Source of the DNA: Sanguibacter suaedae
GTDB lineage: Bacteria > Actinomycetota > Actinomycetes > Actinomycetales > Cellulomonadaceae
Direction of reading: 5' to 3'
Assembly (NCBI RefSeq): GCF_016342785.1
Contig: NZ_JAEINH010000002.1
Span: 34,019 to 98,018 of the forward strand
Length of the DNA: 64,000 bases
Below, piece after piece: positions 32,722-42,125 of the stretch (position 1 is its first letter; every line of letters begins with the position of its first letter). The notes beneath the pieces were generated by a model that was not told where the DNA came from, did no database searches, and saw only the letters and a program-made list of their open reading frames with translations. The translations under genes were made by a program, and so were the position numbers.

Positions 32722-35242
32722 TCACCGGTCTCAGACGTAGCGCTCGAGGATGCTCGACTCGGCCAGGCGGGAGAGCCCCTCGCGGACCGAGCGGGCGCGC
32801 TGCTCGCCCACGCCGTCGACCATCATGAGGTCCTCGATGGTCGCGGCGAGGAGCTTCTGGAGACCACCGAAGTGCGACACGAGGCGCGCGACCACGGTGT
32901 TGGGAAGGCGCGGCACCTTGGACAGGAGCCGGTACCCGTGGGGTGCGACGGCGGCGTCGAGGGCCTCGCCGCCGCCGGGAAGGCCGAGGACGCGACCGAT
33001 GAGGCCGAGGTCGAGGAGCTCGGTGGAGTCGAGCCGGGCGAGCGCGGAGAGGACCTGCTCGACGGAGTGGTCCTTGCGGCCCACCTCGACGTAGTCGCGG
33101 ATGACGAACTCGCGGTCGGAGCCGATGCCACCGATGAGCTCGTCGAGCTGGAGGGCGAGGAGCCGCCCGTCGGTGCCGAGCTCGACGACGTAGCCGGCGA
33201 TCTCCTCGGAGATGCGGCCGACCATCTCGAGGCGCTGCACCACCGCGCACACGTCGCGGACGGTGACGAGGTCCTCGATCTCGAGGGCGGACAGGGTGCC
33301 GCTCACCTCGTCGAGTCGGGCCTTGTACCGCTCGAGGGTGGCGAGGGCCTGGTTGGCGCGGGACAGGATCGTGTCGGGGTCCTCGAGGACGTACCGGGAC
33401 CCGCCGACGTAGAGGGCGACGATGCGCATCGACTGGCTCACGGAGATCACGGGGAACCCGGTCTGCTTGGCGACGCGCTCGGCGGTGCGGTGCCGGGTTC
33501 CGGACTCCGTGGTCTCGATGAGCGGGTCCGGGAGGAGCTGGACGGCGGCGCGCAGCACGCGGTTCGCGTCGCGGTCGAGGACGATGGCACCGTCCATCTT
33601 CGCGAGCTCGCGCAGGCGGGTGGAGGAGAACTCGACGTCGAGCACGAACCCGCCGGAGCTGATGGTCTCCACGGTGTCGTCGAACCCGAGCACGATGAGC
33701 GCCCCGGTGCGTCCGCGGAGGATGCGTTCGAGCCCGTCCCGCAGCTCGGTGCCCGGCGCGACGGCGGCCAGGGTCTCTCGGAGGAGCTCGTCGATGTGCG
33801 CGGGGGAGTTTGCCACGGGGAGAATCCCACGCGGTCCGTGCGGGGGAGCCGGCGAAGATCTCCTGGGTGCGCTGGACGGCCTCGGCGAGGTTCGCGGCCG
33901 GGAGGAGCGTCATGCCCGCGGGGGCGGGGCCGCTCGTCCCCGCCGGGACGACCGCGCGCGTGAAGCCGAGCCGCGCGGCCTCGCTCAGGCGCCGCCCGAT
34001 GCCGGTGACGGCCCGCAGCTCCCCGGCGAGCCCCACCTCGCCGATGGCGATCGTGCCCACGGGCATGGACCGGTTCTCGAGGGCGCTCAGCGTGGCGAGG
34101 GCGATGGCGAGGTCGGCCGCGGGCTCCGTGACCCGGGCCCCGCCGATGGTCGACACGTAGACGTCCGCGTCGCTGAGCCGGGCGCCGAGGTGCCGGTGCA
34201 CGACGGCGAGGATCATCGCCAGACGGCTCGAGTCGATGCCGCTCGTGGTACGGCGTGGGTTGGCGAGCGGGCTCGCGACCACGAGCGACTGGATCTCGAG
34301 GGCCAGCGGGCGCCGGCCCTCGAGGGTGACGGTCACGCACGTCCCGGGGACGGCGAGGTTGATGTGGGACAGGAAGAGCCCGCTGGGGTCGGCGAGCCCG
34401 GTGATGCCGTCCTCGGTGAGCTCGAAGCACCCCACCTCGTCGGTGGGCCCGTAGCGGTTCTTCACGGCACGGACCATGCGCAGGCGGGAGTGGCGGTCCC
34501 CCTCGAACTGGCAGACGACGTCGACCAGGTGCTCGAGGGTGCGCGGTCCGGCGACCGCGCCGTCCTTGGTGACGTGCCCGACGAGGATCACCGGCATGTT
34601 GCGGGCCTTGGCCGCGGCGATGAGGGCGGCGGCGACCTCGCGCACCTGGCTCACTCCTCCCGGGGACCCCTCGACCTGGGCCGACGCGACCGTCTGCACG
34701 GAGTCGACGATGAGGAGGTCGGGCTCGACGGCCTCGACCTGACCGAGCACCAGGCCCAGGTCCGTCTCGGCCGCGAGGAGGAGCCCAGGGTCGAGCGCTC
34801 CGATCCGCTCCGCGCGCAGACGTACCTGGCCCGCCGACTCCTCGCCGGTGATGTACAGCACGCGACGTCCCCCGCGGGCCGACGTCGCGGCGACGTCGAG
34901 GAGCAGCGTCGACTTGCCCACGCCGGGCTCCCCGGCGAGGAGGACGACGGCGCCCGGCACGATGCCGCCACCGAGCACACGGTCGAACTCGCTGATGCCC
35001 GTGGGCGTGGCCTGCGCCGCGTCGACGTCGATCTCCCCGATGGGGCGCGCCACGTTCCGGGTGGGTGCCGACGCCGTGGTGCGCGGACCGGAGGCCGCCG
35101 CGGCGGCCTCCATGACGGTGCCCCACGCCTGGCACTCGCTGCAGCGCCCCGCCCACTTGGCCGTCGTCCACCCGCACTCGGTGCAGTGGTAGGCGGGGCG
35201 TGCCGCACGGGCGGAGGCGCGGGACGTGGACGAGGAGGACAT
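32708..35242 (-). CDS. radA: DNA repair protein RadA, with no in-frame stop before disA
   Basis: Start ATG 35242. The RadA part covers residues 1-471 (35242-33830): C4 zinc finger (C20, C23, C34, C37), Walker [10 protein letters not shown] (104-112), the RadA KNRYG motif ([11 protein letters not shown]) and a Lon-like C-terminal domain ([16 protein letters not shown]). RadA is a hexameric helicase-like factor that extends D-loops in recombination. The family ends near 455-470 residues, but here residue 472 is Trp (TGG, 33829-33827) and the frame stays open through all of disA to 32708, predicting an 844-residue product whose last 370 residues are Arg/Pro-rich out-of-frame disA. TGG would become TGA by one base change. 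Stop loss, sequence error or real read-through cannot be told apart here. Confidence 0.8.
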   Translation of the reverse strand: MSSSSTSRASARAARPAYHCTECGWTTAKWAGRCSECQAWGTVMEAAAAASGPRTTASAPTRNVARPIGEIDVDAAQATPTGISEFDRVLGGGIVPGAVVLLAGEPGVGKSTLLLDVAATSARGGRRVLYITGEESAGQVRLRAERIGALDPGLLLAAETDLGLVLGQVEAVEPDLLIVDSVQTVASAQVEGSPGGVSQVREVAAALIAAAKARNMPVILVGHVTKDGAVAGPRTLEHLVDVVCQFEGDRHSRLRMVRAVKNRYGPTDEVGCFELTEDGITGLADPSGLFLSHINLAVPGTCVTVTLEGRRPLALEIQSLVVASPLANPRRTTSGIDSSRLAMILAVVHRHLGARLSDADVYVSTIGGARVTEPAADLAIALATLSALENRSMPVGTIAIGEVGLAGELRAVTGIGRRLSEAARLGFTRAVVPAGTSGPAPAGMTLLPAANLAEAVQRTQEIFAGSPARTAWDSPRGKLPRAHRRAPPRDPGRRRAGHRAAGRARTHPPRTHRGAHRARVRRHRGDHQLRRVRARRRVLLHPPARAREDGRCHRPRPRREPRAARRRPAPPGPAHRDHGVRNPAPHRRARRQADRVPRDLREPVDAHRRPLRRRVPVRPRGPRHDPVPRQPGPRHPRAVQGPTRRGERHPVRPRDRGPRHRPRRVRGGAAPRDGRPHLRGDRRLRRRARHRRAAPRPPARRAHRWHRLRPRVRHPRLRRGGPQGPLRRAGPLRARPARLHRAPRPRPHRSRPRPSRRRRGPRRRRRTPRVPAPVQGAAPSQHRGRAPRVALRWSPEAPRRDHRGPHDGRRRGRAARPLGPRGALPPGRVEHPRALRLRPVISRR
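32731..33816 (-). CDS. disA: DNA integrity scanning diadenylate cyclase DisA
   Basis: 361 residues. N-terminal DAC domain with the catalytic DGA (75-77, in MDGAIVLD) and GTRHRTAER (106-114), a helical spine, and a C-terminal HhH DNA-binding domain ([19 protein letters not shown]). Makes c-di-AMP from two ATP and stops when it meets branched DNA. Start GTG at 33816. Directly behind radA, its usual partner and inhibitor. The whole gene lies inside the uninterrupted radA reading frame, shifted by one base (see radA). Confidence 0.95.
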   Translation of the reverse strand: MANSPAHIDELLRETLAAVAPGTELRDGLERILRGRTGALIVLGFDDTVETISSGGFVLDVEFSSTRLRELAKMDGAIVLDRDANRVLRAAVQLLPDPLIETTESGTRHRTAERVAKQTGFPVISVSQSMRIVALYVGGSRYVLEDPDTILSRANQALATLERYKARLDEVSGTLSALEIEDLVTVRDVCAVVQRLEMVGRISEEIAGYVVELGTDGRLLALQLDELIGGIGSDREFVIRDYVEVGRKDHSVEQVLSALARLDSTELLDLGLIGRVLGLPGGGEALDAAVAPHGYRLLSKVPRLPNTVVARLVSHFGGLQKLLAATIEDLMMVDGVGEQRARSVREGLSRLAESSILERYV

Positions 35243-35317
35243 GCGCGTCACGCTAGCCGTCCCCTCCGACACCCCGTGCACGGCCACTGCCGAGCGCATC
35301 GTCCGGGTGGGGCGGAC

Positions 35318-35851
35318 TCAGACCGCGGAGCCCGCCGTCTCCCGGGTCACGGGCGTCCGGGACGACGCGTGCTCGAGGTGCATGGCGGGCACGACGGTGA
35401 CCGGGCGGTCCGCACGGTGCAGGACGGCGGACGACACCGACCCGAGGACGAGCTCCCGCAACGGGCCCCGGTTGCGTCGGCCGACCACGAGGAGCTCGGC
35501 GCCGGCCGCCTCCTCGAGGAGCACCGTCGCCGGGGCGCCCCGACGCTGCACCGCCCGCACCTCGACCTCCGGTGCCGACCGGGCGGCGCCCGAGCGCAGC
35601 CGGGCCGCCACGGCGTCCACGAGGTGCTGGTGGTGCTCGGCGGCACGCGAGGACCACCCGGACTCCCACGCGAGCACGATCGTCAGCGGCACCCCACGTG
35701 CCCGTGCCTGCTGGAACGCCCACTCGACGGCCTCGTCGGCGCTCGCCGACCCGTCGCTCCCCACGACGACGCCGTACCCGTCGCACGGTCCCTCGGCCCG
35801 AGAACCGTGCTGCCGGTGGTGGCCGTCGGGGCCAGGACGCTGCGTGCTCAT
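35318..35851 (-). CDS. Universal stress protein, UspA family
   Basis: 177 residues, one Usp domain (about 28-160): VVVGSDGSASADEAVEWA at the N-terminal strand and the ATP-binding loop GRRNRGPLRELVLGSVSSAV. Members of this kind bind ATP and help survival under energy or redox stress. AGGAGG stands upstream of the ATG at 35851. The gene is 75 bp upstream of radA on the same strand, so they may share a transcript. The in-frame extension to 36055 overlaps the divergent neighbour and is not used. Confidence 0.88.
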   Translation of the reverse strand: MSTQRPGPDGHHRQHGSRAEGPCDGYGVVVGSDGSASADEAVEWAFQQARARGVPLTIVLAWESGWSSRAAEHHQHLVDAVAARLRSGAARSAPEVEVRAVQRRGAPATVLLEEAAGAELLVVGRRNRGPLRELVLGSVSSAVLHRADRPVTVVPAMHLEHASSRTPVTRETAGSAV

Positions 35852-36012
35852 CTGATCCTCCTCGTCGAGAACGTCCTCCCAGTGTCCTCCGCGTCCCCCA
35901 CGGCCGGTGGGCCCAACGTCCCGCCGTGGCTCCGCCGCGCGGGCGGACGCACGCCGTAGGCTGACGCCAGCCGACGACGTCACCCCGGCCGGGGTGCGGG
36001 AACGAGGAGAGC

Positions 36013-36663
36013 ATGACCGATCAGCACGGCCGCGGGCGCCCGACCACGGGACCACGGTGGGCCGCGGCCGTCAGCCGCTTCGGCGAGCGGCTCCCCGGCC
36101 CGCCCTGGCTCGTCTGGGTCCTCCTGGTCGTGATCCTCCTCGCGGTGGTCGTCGGCGTCGTCCTCGCCCTCACCGGGACCGAGGACGACGAGCAGGCGGC
36201 CCCGGCGCCCACGGTCACCGTCACCGCCCCGGAGCCGACGCCGGCCGTCGAGCCCGTCGACCGGGGCGAGGGGTCGGCGCTCCTCGGGGCGCTGCCCGGC
36301 ACGGTCCGCCAGTACGCGCTCGCGGAGGTCGCCCCGTCCGAGGCGTTCGTGGCGAGCGACGTCCTCGAGTCCTACGCGCTCACGTACGTCGGGCCCGACG
36401 CGGTCGCGTCGTTCTCGGTCCTCGTGGGCCAGTGGGCCACGGCCCCCGAGGCCGCCGCTTCCGCGGCGCTGCTCCTCGAGACGGCCGGGGCGCCGACGTC
36501 CACCGGTGACGTCCTCGTCGAGGACGAGACGGTGGGCACGTACTCCGTCGTCGACCACGGGGACGGCACCGCCACCGTCGTGTGGACCAACGGGACCCTC
36601 GCGCTGCAGGCCACAGGCCCGGCCGAGGACGCCGAGAACGTCTACCGCGCCTACACCTTCTGA
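36013..36663 (+). CDS. Membrane-anchored protein of unknown function
   Basis: 216 residues: cytoplasmic tail, one transmembrane helix (about 31-54, WLVWVLLVVILLAVVVGVVL), a Pro/Thr-rich linker, and an outer domain (about 80-216) without Cys. No family recognised. ACGAGGAGAGC precedes the ATG and a TAGGCT -10 is at 35957-35962. Its stop overlaps the start of the LacI-type gene (TGATG), so the two are coupled, which is odd for a sugar regulator. Confidence 0.72.
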   Translation: MTDQHGRGRPTTGPRWAAAVSRFGERLPGPPWLVWVLLVVILLAVVVGVVLALTGTEDDEQAAPAPTVTVTAPEPTPAVEPVDRGEGSALLGALPGTVRQYALAEVAPSEAFVASDVLESYALTYVGPDAVASFSVLVGQWATAPEAAASAALLLETAGAPTSTGDVLVEDETVGTYSVVDHGDGTATVVWTNGTLALQATGPAEDAENVYRAYTF

Positions 36664-37673
36664 TGGCCGGCGTTCCTCGTCCCCCGGGGATGAACGACGT
36701 CGCCCGCGCCGCGGGCGTCTCGCACCAGACCGTCTCCCGGGTGCTCAACGCGCACCCCAACGTGCGCCCGGAGACCCGGGAGCGGGTGCTCGTGGCCATC
36801 GCCGAGCTCGGGTACCGCCGCAACAGCGCCGCACGCGCCCTGGTCACGCGTCGGTCCGGCACGCTCGGGGTGGTGACGACGGGGTCGTTCCTCTTCGGGC
36901 CGTCGAGCACGCTCGTCGCCATCGAGGAGGCGGCCCGCGAGGCCGGGTACTACATCTCCGTCGCGACGCTCCGGACGGTCGACGTCACGTCCATGACGGA
37001 GGCGCTCGAGCACTTCATGGGTCAGGGGGTCGACGGGATCGTCGTCATCGCCCCGCACGCCGACGTCGTCGACGCGGTCCGTGCGTTCGAGGACGCGCTG
37101 CCGATGGTGGTCGTCGCCTCGATCCCGGACCCGCCCGAGTCGGTGACGACGGTCGCGGTCGACCAGGAGCTCGGTGCCCGGCTCGTGGTGCGCCACCTCG
37201 CGGCGCTCGGGCACGAGGAGGTCGTGCACCTGTCGGGTCCGCAGGACTGGCTCGACGCGGAGGGGCGCGTCGTGGGGTGGCGCGAGGAGTCCCGGGCGCT
37301 GGGGCTGCGCGTCGCTGAGCCGGTCGCGGGCGACTGGACCGCCGGCTGCGGCTACGACGTGGGGCGCCGGCTCGTGGAGGGCGACCTCCCCACCGCGGTG
37401 TTCGCGGCGAACGACCAGCTGGCGCTCGGCCTCCTCAGGGCCTTCCACGAGGCGGGGCTCGTGGTGCCGCGCGACGTGAGCGTGGTCGGGTTCGACGACA
37501 TCACGGGCGCGGCGAACTTCATCCCCCCTCTGACGACGGTGCGCCCCGGGTTCGCGCTGCTCGGCGCCCTGATCATCGAGACGATCCTCGCCGCCCTCCA
37601 GGAAGGCGCGGCCCAGCCTGCGTCGATGGTCCCGGAGCTGGTGGTGCGTGCGAGCACGGCGCCGCCCCGCTGA
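36663..37673 (+). CDS. LacI-family regulator, candidate arabinose repressor
   Basis: 336 residues. HTH MNDVAARAAGVSHQTVSRVL-like segment at about 10-30 (as seen: NDVARAAGVSHQTVSRVLNA) and an effector domain with GVDGIVVIAPHADVVDAV and VVGFDDITGAANFIPPLTTV. It stands directly before araBDA, whose promoter and that of the CUT2 operon carry the same dyad (TGTGAACGYTAACAT), so it is the best candidate to bind both. Translationally coupled to the preceding membrane protein. Confidence 0.85.
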   Translation: MAGVPRPPGMNDVARAAGVSHQTVSRVLNAHPNVRPETRERVLVAIAELGYRRNSAARALVTRRSGTLGVVTTGSFLFGPSSTLVAIEEAAREAGYYISVATLRTVDVTSMTEALEHFMGQGVDGIVVIAPHADVVDAVRAFEDALPMVVVASIPDPPESVTTVAVDQELGARLVVRHLAALGHEEVVHLSGPQDWLDAEGRVVGWREESRALGLRVAEPVAGDWTAGCGYDVGRRLVEGDLPTAVFAANDQLALGLLRAFHEAGLVVPRDVSVVGFDDITGAANFIPPLTTVRPGFALLGALIIETILAALQEGAAQPASMVPELVVRASTAPPR

Positions 37674-37697
37674 CCGCGGGACCGGGAATCCTCATCC

Positions 37698-37727
37698 TTG
37701 CACCCGGGCCTATGTGAACGTTAACAT
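37698..37727 (+). promoter_or_regulatory. araBDA promoter with overlapping LacI-type operator
   Basis: -35 TTGCAC (37698-37703), 18-bp spacer, -10 TAACAT (37722-37727). The near-perfect 16-bp dyad ATGTGAACGTTAACAT (37712-37727) covers the -10, so a bound repressor would block the polymerase. About 170 nt of leader follow, including a 9-bp hairpin (CCCGTCCGC/GCGGACGGG, 37738-37770); the rest of 37674-37895 shows nothing. Confidence 0.65.
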
Positions 37728-37895
37728 CGAGCACCGTCCCGTCCGCTGCCGCCTCCGGCCGGCGGACGGGTCGGCCCCGGCCAGCAGGACGACGCCAAGT
37801 CCTGCGAGCATGGGGAGCGCGGGCCGCGACGAAGCACCACGAGGCCCGGGCCGCCAACCGACCACCAGCACCACCCAACAGCAATGGGGCTACGA

Positions 37896-39626
37896 ATGAC
37901 CGACCCGCAGCGCGCCCTCACCATCGGCGTCGACTACGGCACCCTCTCGGGGCGTGCCGTCGTCGTCCGTGTCCACGACGGTGCCGAGCTCGGCACCGGT
38001 GTGCACGAGTACCCGCACGCCGTCATGGACCACACCCTCACCGCAGGTCCGGCCTCCGAGACCGGCTCGCCCGTGCACCTCCCGCCCGAGTGGGCGCTGC
38101 AGGTCCCGCAGGACTACGTCGACGTCCTCAAGGTCGCCGTCCCGGCCGCCATCGCCCAGGCGCAGGCCGACCACGGGATCGACGTCGCCGACATCGTCGG
38201 GATCGGTACCGACTTCACGGCGTGCACCATGGTGCCCACCACCACCGACGGCACGCCGCTGTGCGAGCTCGACGGGTTCGGCGACCGCCCGCACGCGTAC
38301 GTGAAGCTCTGGAAGCACCACGCCGCGCAGGGTCAGGCCGACCGCATCAACGAGCTCGCGCACGCCCGCGGAGAGTCCTGGATCAGCCGGTACGGCGGGC
38401 TCATCTCCTCGGAGTGGGAGTTCGCCAAGGGCCTGCAGATCCTCGAGGAGGACCGCGAGGTCTACGACCGCATCGACCACTGGGTCGAGGCCGCGGACTG
38501 GATCGTGTGGCAGCTGGGCGGCGCCTACGTCCGCAACGCGTGCACCGCGGGTTACAAGGGCATCTACCAGGACGGCGAGTACCCCTCCGAGGACTTCCTC
38601 GCCGCGCTCAATCCCGACTTCCGCTCCTTCGTCGCCGACAAGGTCGAGCACGAGATCGGCCAGCTCGGCGCCGTGGCCGGCCACCTCACGGCCGAGGCCG
38701 CAGCCTGGACGGGTCTGCCCGAGGGCATCGCCGTCGCGGTCGGCAACGTCGACGCGCACGTGTGCGCACCGGCCGCCAACGCGGTGGAGCCCGGCCAGAT
38801 GACCGCCATCATGGGCACCTCCACGTGCCACGTCATGAACGGCGAGGAGCTCCACGAGGTCCCCGGGATGTGCGGCGTCGTCGACGGCGGCATCGTCGAG
38901 GGCCTGTGGGGCTACGAGGCCGGCCAGTCGGGCGTGGGCGACATCTTCGGGTGGTTCGTCAACGGTTCCGTCCCGCCCGCCTACGTCGAGTCCGCCGAGG
39001 CGGAGGGCGTCTCCGTCCACCAGTACCTCACCGACCTCGCCGCCCAGCAGGAGATCGGCGAGCACGGCCTCGTCGCCCTCGACTGGCACTCCGGCAACCG
39101 TTCCGTCCTCGTCGACCACGAGCTCTCCGGGACCGTCGTCGGGCAGACGCTCGCCACCCGTCCGGAGGACACCTACCGTGCCCTCCTCGAGGCGACCGCC
39201 TTCGGGACCCGCACCATCGTCGAGACGTTCCGTGACGCCGGCGTGCCCGTGACGGAGCTCGTCGTCGCCGGCGGTCTGCTGAAGAACCGTCTCCTCATGC
39301 AGATCTACGCGGACGTCACGCGCCTGCCGCTGTCGACCATCGCGTCCGACCAGGGCCCCGCCCTGGGTTCCGCGATCCACGCCGCCGTCGCGGCCGGGGC
39401 CTACCCGGACGTCCGCACGGCGGCCCAGGTCATGGGCAAGCGCACGGTGGCCGCGTACACGCCCATCGAGGAGAACGCCGTGCGCTACGACGCGCTCTTC
39501 GCCGAGTACACCGCCCTCCACGACTACTTCGGTCGTGGCGCCAACGAGGTCATGCACCGCCTCAAGGCCATGCGCCGCGAGGCCAAGGCCGCCCGCGTCG
39601 CGTCCGCGACGGAGGTGACCGCGTGA
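37896..39626 (+). CDS. araB: Ribulokinase
   Basis: 576 residues, FGGY kinase. N-terminal GVDYGTLSGRAVVV, GIGTDFTACTMVPT, catalytic region GNVDAHVCAPAANAV, and ATP-side IMGTSTCHVMNG and VAGGLLKNRLLMQIYADV. Phosphorylates L-ribulose to L-ribulose-5-phosphate. First gene of araBDA; ATG at 37896. It overlaps araD by four bases (GTGA). Confidence 0.95.
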   Translation: MTDPQRALTIGVDYGTLSGRAVVVRVHDGAELGTGVHEYPHAVMDHTLTAGPASETGSPVHLPPEWALQVPQDYVDVLKVAVPAAIAQAQADHGIDVADIVGIGTDFTACTMVPTTTDGTPLCELDGFGDRPHAYVKLWKHHAAQGQADRINELAHARGESWISRYGGLISSEWEFAKGLQILEEDREVYDRIDHWVEAADWIVWQLGGAYVRNACTAGYKGIYQDGEYPSEDFLAALNPDFRSFVADKVEHEIGQLGAVAGHLTAEAAAWTGLPEGIAVAVGNVDAHVCAPAANAVEPGQMTAIMGTSTCHVMNGEELHEVPGMCGVVDGGIVEGLWGYEAGQSGVGDIFGWFVNGSVPPAYVESAEAEGVSVHQYLTDLAAQQEIGEHGLVALDWHSGNRSVLVDHELSGTVVGQTLATRPEDTYRALLEATAFGTRTIVETFRDAGVPVTELVVAGGLLKNRLLMQIYADVTRLPLSTIASDQGPALGSAIHAAVAAGAYPDVRTAAQVMGKRTVAAYTPIEENAVRYDALFAEYTALHDYFGRGANEVMHRLKAMRREAKAARVASATEVTA

Positions 39627-40315
39627 GCGCCGCCGGGCTCGACGGCCACGGACCCGAGGTCCTCGCCGAGATCGCCGAGGTCCGCGAGACCGTGGCGCGG
39701 CTGCACGCAGAGCTGCCGCGCTGGGAGCTCGTCGTGTGGACCGCGGGCAACGTGTCCCAGCGGCTGAGGACGGCGGACCTCTTCGTCATCAAGCCCTCGG
39801 GCGTGACGTACGACGAGCTCACCCCGGAGTCGATGGTCGTGTGCGACCTCGACGGGAACCTCGTCGACGGGACGCGGTCGCCGTCGTCCGACACCGCGGC
39901 GCACGCGTACGTGTACCGCCACATGGCGCACGTCGGTGGAGTGGTCCACACCCACTCCACCTACGCGACCGCGTGGGCGGCACGGGCCGAGCCCGTGCCC
40001 TGCGTCCTGACGATGATGGCCGACGAGTTCGGCGGCGACATCCCCGTCGGACCCTTCGCCCTCATCGGTGACGACTCGATCGGCCAGGGGATCGTCGAGA
40101 CGCTCTCCACGAGCCGCTCGCCCGCCGTCCTCATGCGCAACCACGGCCCCTTCACCATCGGCAAGGACGCGAAGGCCGCGGTGAAGGCCGCCGTCATGGT
40201 CGAGGAGGTCGCACGCACCGTGCACATCTCCCGCCAGCTCGGGGAGCCCACCCGTATCTCCCAGGAGCACGTCGACTCGCTCTACGACCGCTACCAGAAC
40301 GTCTACGGCCGATGA
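39623..40315 (+). CDS. araD: L-ribulose-5-phosphate 4-epimerase
   Basis: 230 residues, class II aldolase/epimerase fold. Phosphate-binding [20 protein letters not shown], metal site [13 protein letters not shown] and the RNHGPFTIG segment. Converts L-ribulose-5-phosphate to D-xylulose-5-phosphate for the pentose phosphate pathway. GTG start overlaps the araB stop; araA follows after 26 bp. Confidence 0.95.
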   Translation: MSAAGLDGHGPEVLAEIAEVRETVARLHAELPRWELVVWTAGNVSQRLRTADLFVIKPSGVTYDELTPESMVVCDLDGNLVDGTRSPSSDTAAHAYVYRHMAHVGGVVHTHSTYATAWAARAEPVPCVLTMMADEFGGDIPVGPFALIGDDSIGQGIVETLSTSRSPAVLMRNHGPFTIGKDAKAAVKAAVMVEEVARTVHISRQLGEPTRISQEHVDSLYDRYQNVYGR

Positions 40316-40341
40316 CCCCGGCCAGCAAAGGACCGACAACC

Positions 40342-41850
40342 ATGAAGAACCCCTTCGAGGGCAAGGAGATCTGGTTCCTCACCGGGTCCCAGAACCTCTA
40401 CGGCGAGGAGACCCTCCGTCAGGTCGCCGAGCAGTCCCAGGCCATCGCCGCGGCCATCGACGGCGCCGACGCCGTGCCCGTCAAGGTCGTCTGGAAGCCC
40501 GTGCTCAAGGACTCCGAGTCCATCAAGGCGCTCGCCCTCGAGGCGAACGCGGACCCGGCGTGCATCGGGCTCGTCGCGTGGATGCACACGTTCTCGCCCG
40601 CGAAGATGTGGATCCGCGGTCTCGACGCGCTCGACACCCCGCTGCTGCACCTGCACACGCAGGCCAACGTCGAGCTGCCCTGGGCGGACATCGACATGGA
40701 CTTCATGAACCTCAACCAGGCCGCGCACGGCGACCGGGAGTTCGGGTACATCCAGACGCGCATGGGCGTCCCGCGCAAGACCGTCGTCGGCCACGTGTCC
40801 GACGCCGCGGTCATCGGGAAGATCGCCACCTGGGTGCGCGCCGCCGCCGGCTTCGACGCCGTGCGCAACCTGCGCCTGGCGCGCTTCGGCGACAACATGC
40901 GCAACGTCGCCGTCACCGAGGGTGACAAGACCGAGGCGGAGATCAGCCTCGGCGTGTCCGTGAACACGTGGGGCGTGAACGACCTCGTCGCCGCGGTGGA
41001 CGCCGTGGAGGAGTCCGTGGTGGACGCCCTCGTGGCCGAGTACGAGGAGCTCTACGACGTCGCTCCCGAGCTGCGTGCCGGGGCCGAGCGCCACGAGTCG
41101 CTGCGCTACGGCGCGCGCCTCGAGGCCGGGATGCGCTCCTTCCTCGAGGCCGGCGACTTCGGGGCCTTCACGACGAACTTCGAGGACCTCGGTGCCCTGC
41201 GCCAGCTCCCCGGTCTCGCCGTGCAGCGCCTCATGGCCGACGGCTACGGCTTCGGGGCCGAGGGCGACTGGAAGACCGCTGTCCTCGTCCGCGCCGCGAA
41301 GGTCATGGGCCACGGGCTCCCGGGTGGCGCCTCGCTCATGGAGGACTACACCTATGACATGACGCCGGGCGACGAGAAGATCCTCGGTGCCCACATGCTC
41401 GAGATCTGCCCGACGCTCACCACGTCCAAGCCGTCCCTCGAGGTCCACCCGCTGGGTATCGGCGGCAAGGAGGACCCGGTCCGCCTCGTCTTCGACACGG
41501 ACGCCGGGCCGGCCGTCGTCGTCGCGATGTCCGACATGCGCGAGCGCTTCCGTCTCACGGTGAACGTGGTCGAGGTCATCGAGCCCGAGCACGAGCTGCC
41601 GAACCTGCCCGTCGCCCGCGCCGTGTGGAAGCCGGAGCCGAGCTTCGCGGTCTCCGCCGAGGCGTGGCTCCTCGCCGGTGCCGCTCACCACACGGTGATG
41701 AGCACGGCCGTCGGCCTCGAGGCGTTCCAGGACTTCTCGGACATGGCACGGACCGAGCTCGTGACCATCGACGAGTCCACCGAGGCGCGCCGCTTCGCCC
41801 AGGAGCTGCGCTGGAACCAGGCGTACTACCGCCTGGCGCAGGGGTTCTGA
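40342..41850 (+). CDS. araA: L-arabinose isomerase
   Basis: 502 residues. Begins with the AraA signature [16 protein letters not shown]; further [15 protein letters not shown] and [20 protein letters not shown], which carry the Mn-binding and catalytic residues of the family. Converts L-arabinose to L-ribulose. ATG at 40342 with AAAGGA upstream. Last gene of the araBDA unit, closed by a strong hairpin. Confidence 0.96.
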   Translation: MKNPFEGKEIWFLTGSQNLYGEETLRQVAEQSQAIAAAIDGADAVPVKVVWKPVLKDSESIKALALEANADPACIGLVAWMHTFSPAKMWIRGLDALDTPLLHLHTQANVELPWADIDMDFMNLNQAAHGDREFGYIQTRMGVPRKTVVGHVSDAAVIGKIATWVRAAAGFDAVRNLRLARFGDNMRNVAVTEGDKTEAEISLGVSVNTWGVNDLVAAVDAVEESVVDALVAEYEELYDVAPELRAGAERHESLRYGARLEAGMRSFLEAGDFGAFTTNFEDLGALRQLPGLAVQRLMADGYGFGAEGDWKTAVLVRAAKVMGHGLPGGASLMEDYTYDMTPGDEKILGAHMLEICPTLTTSKPSLEVHPLGIGGKEDPVRLVFDTDAGPAVVVAMSDMRERFRLTVNVVEVIEPEHELPNLPVARAVWKPEPSFAVSAEAWLLAGAAHHTVMSTAVGLEAFQDFSDMARTELVTIDESTEARRFAQELRWNQAYYRLAQGF

Positions 41851-41880
41851 CCTCGGACGGGTCGTCCACCAGCAGGACCT

Positions 41881-41919
41881 GACGGGTGCGGTACCGCGAG
41901 GAGCGGTACCGCACCCGTC
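41881..41919 (+). terminator. araBDA terminator
   Basis: Perfect 17-bp arms (41881-41897 GACGGGTGCGGTACCGC; 41903-41919) with a 5-nt loop, 30 bp behind araA. The palindromic GGTACC in each arm allows alternative pairing. Confidence 0.85.
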
Positions 41920-42035
41920 GTGCTGTCCCGGGCAGATCCGTCGTGGACGCGCCCGTGACCGCCGTCTTTTGTCAGGACTGCTCCTGTTGATCCCTTGTTA
42001 CCGGATCGTGACGTCTGCCCCTTTCGGCCACATGC

Positions 42036-42050
42036 TGTGAACGCTAACAT
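42036..42050 (+). promoter_or_regulatory. LacI-type operator of the CUT2 arabinose transporter
   Basis: TGTGAACGCTAACAT followed by CG, identical to the araB site except C for T in the middle. It again includes a TAACAT that can serve as -10 (42045-42050). The remainder of 41851-42125 shows the araA terminator and nothing else. Confidence 0.6.
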
Positions 42051-42125
42051 CGGGAACGTCAACGACGACGCGCACCCTGCCAGGACCGCCCACCGCGGGG
42101 TCCAGGTGCATCTCAAGGAGGAGAC

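Noticed and set aside
32708-33826. RadA C-terminal extension as a real new domain
   Set aside because: It is simply the out-of-frame reading of disA, Arg/Pro-rich and unlikely to fold; kept as a stop-loss observation, not as a domain.
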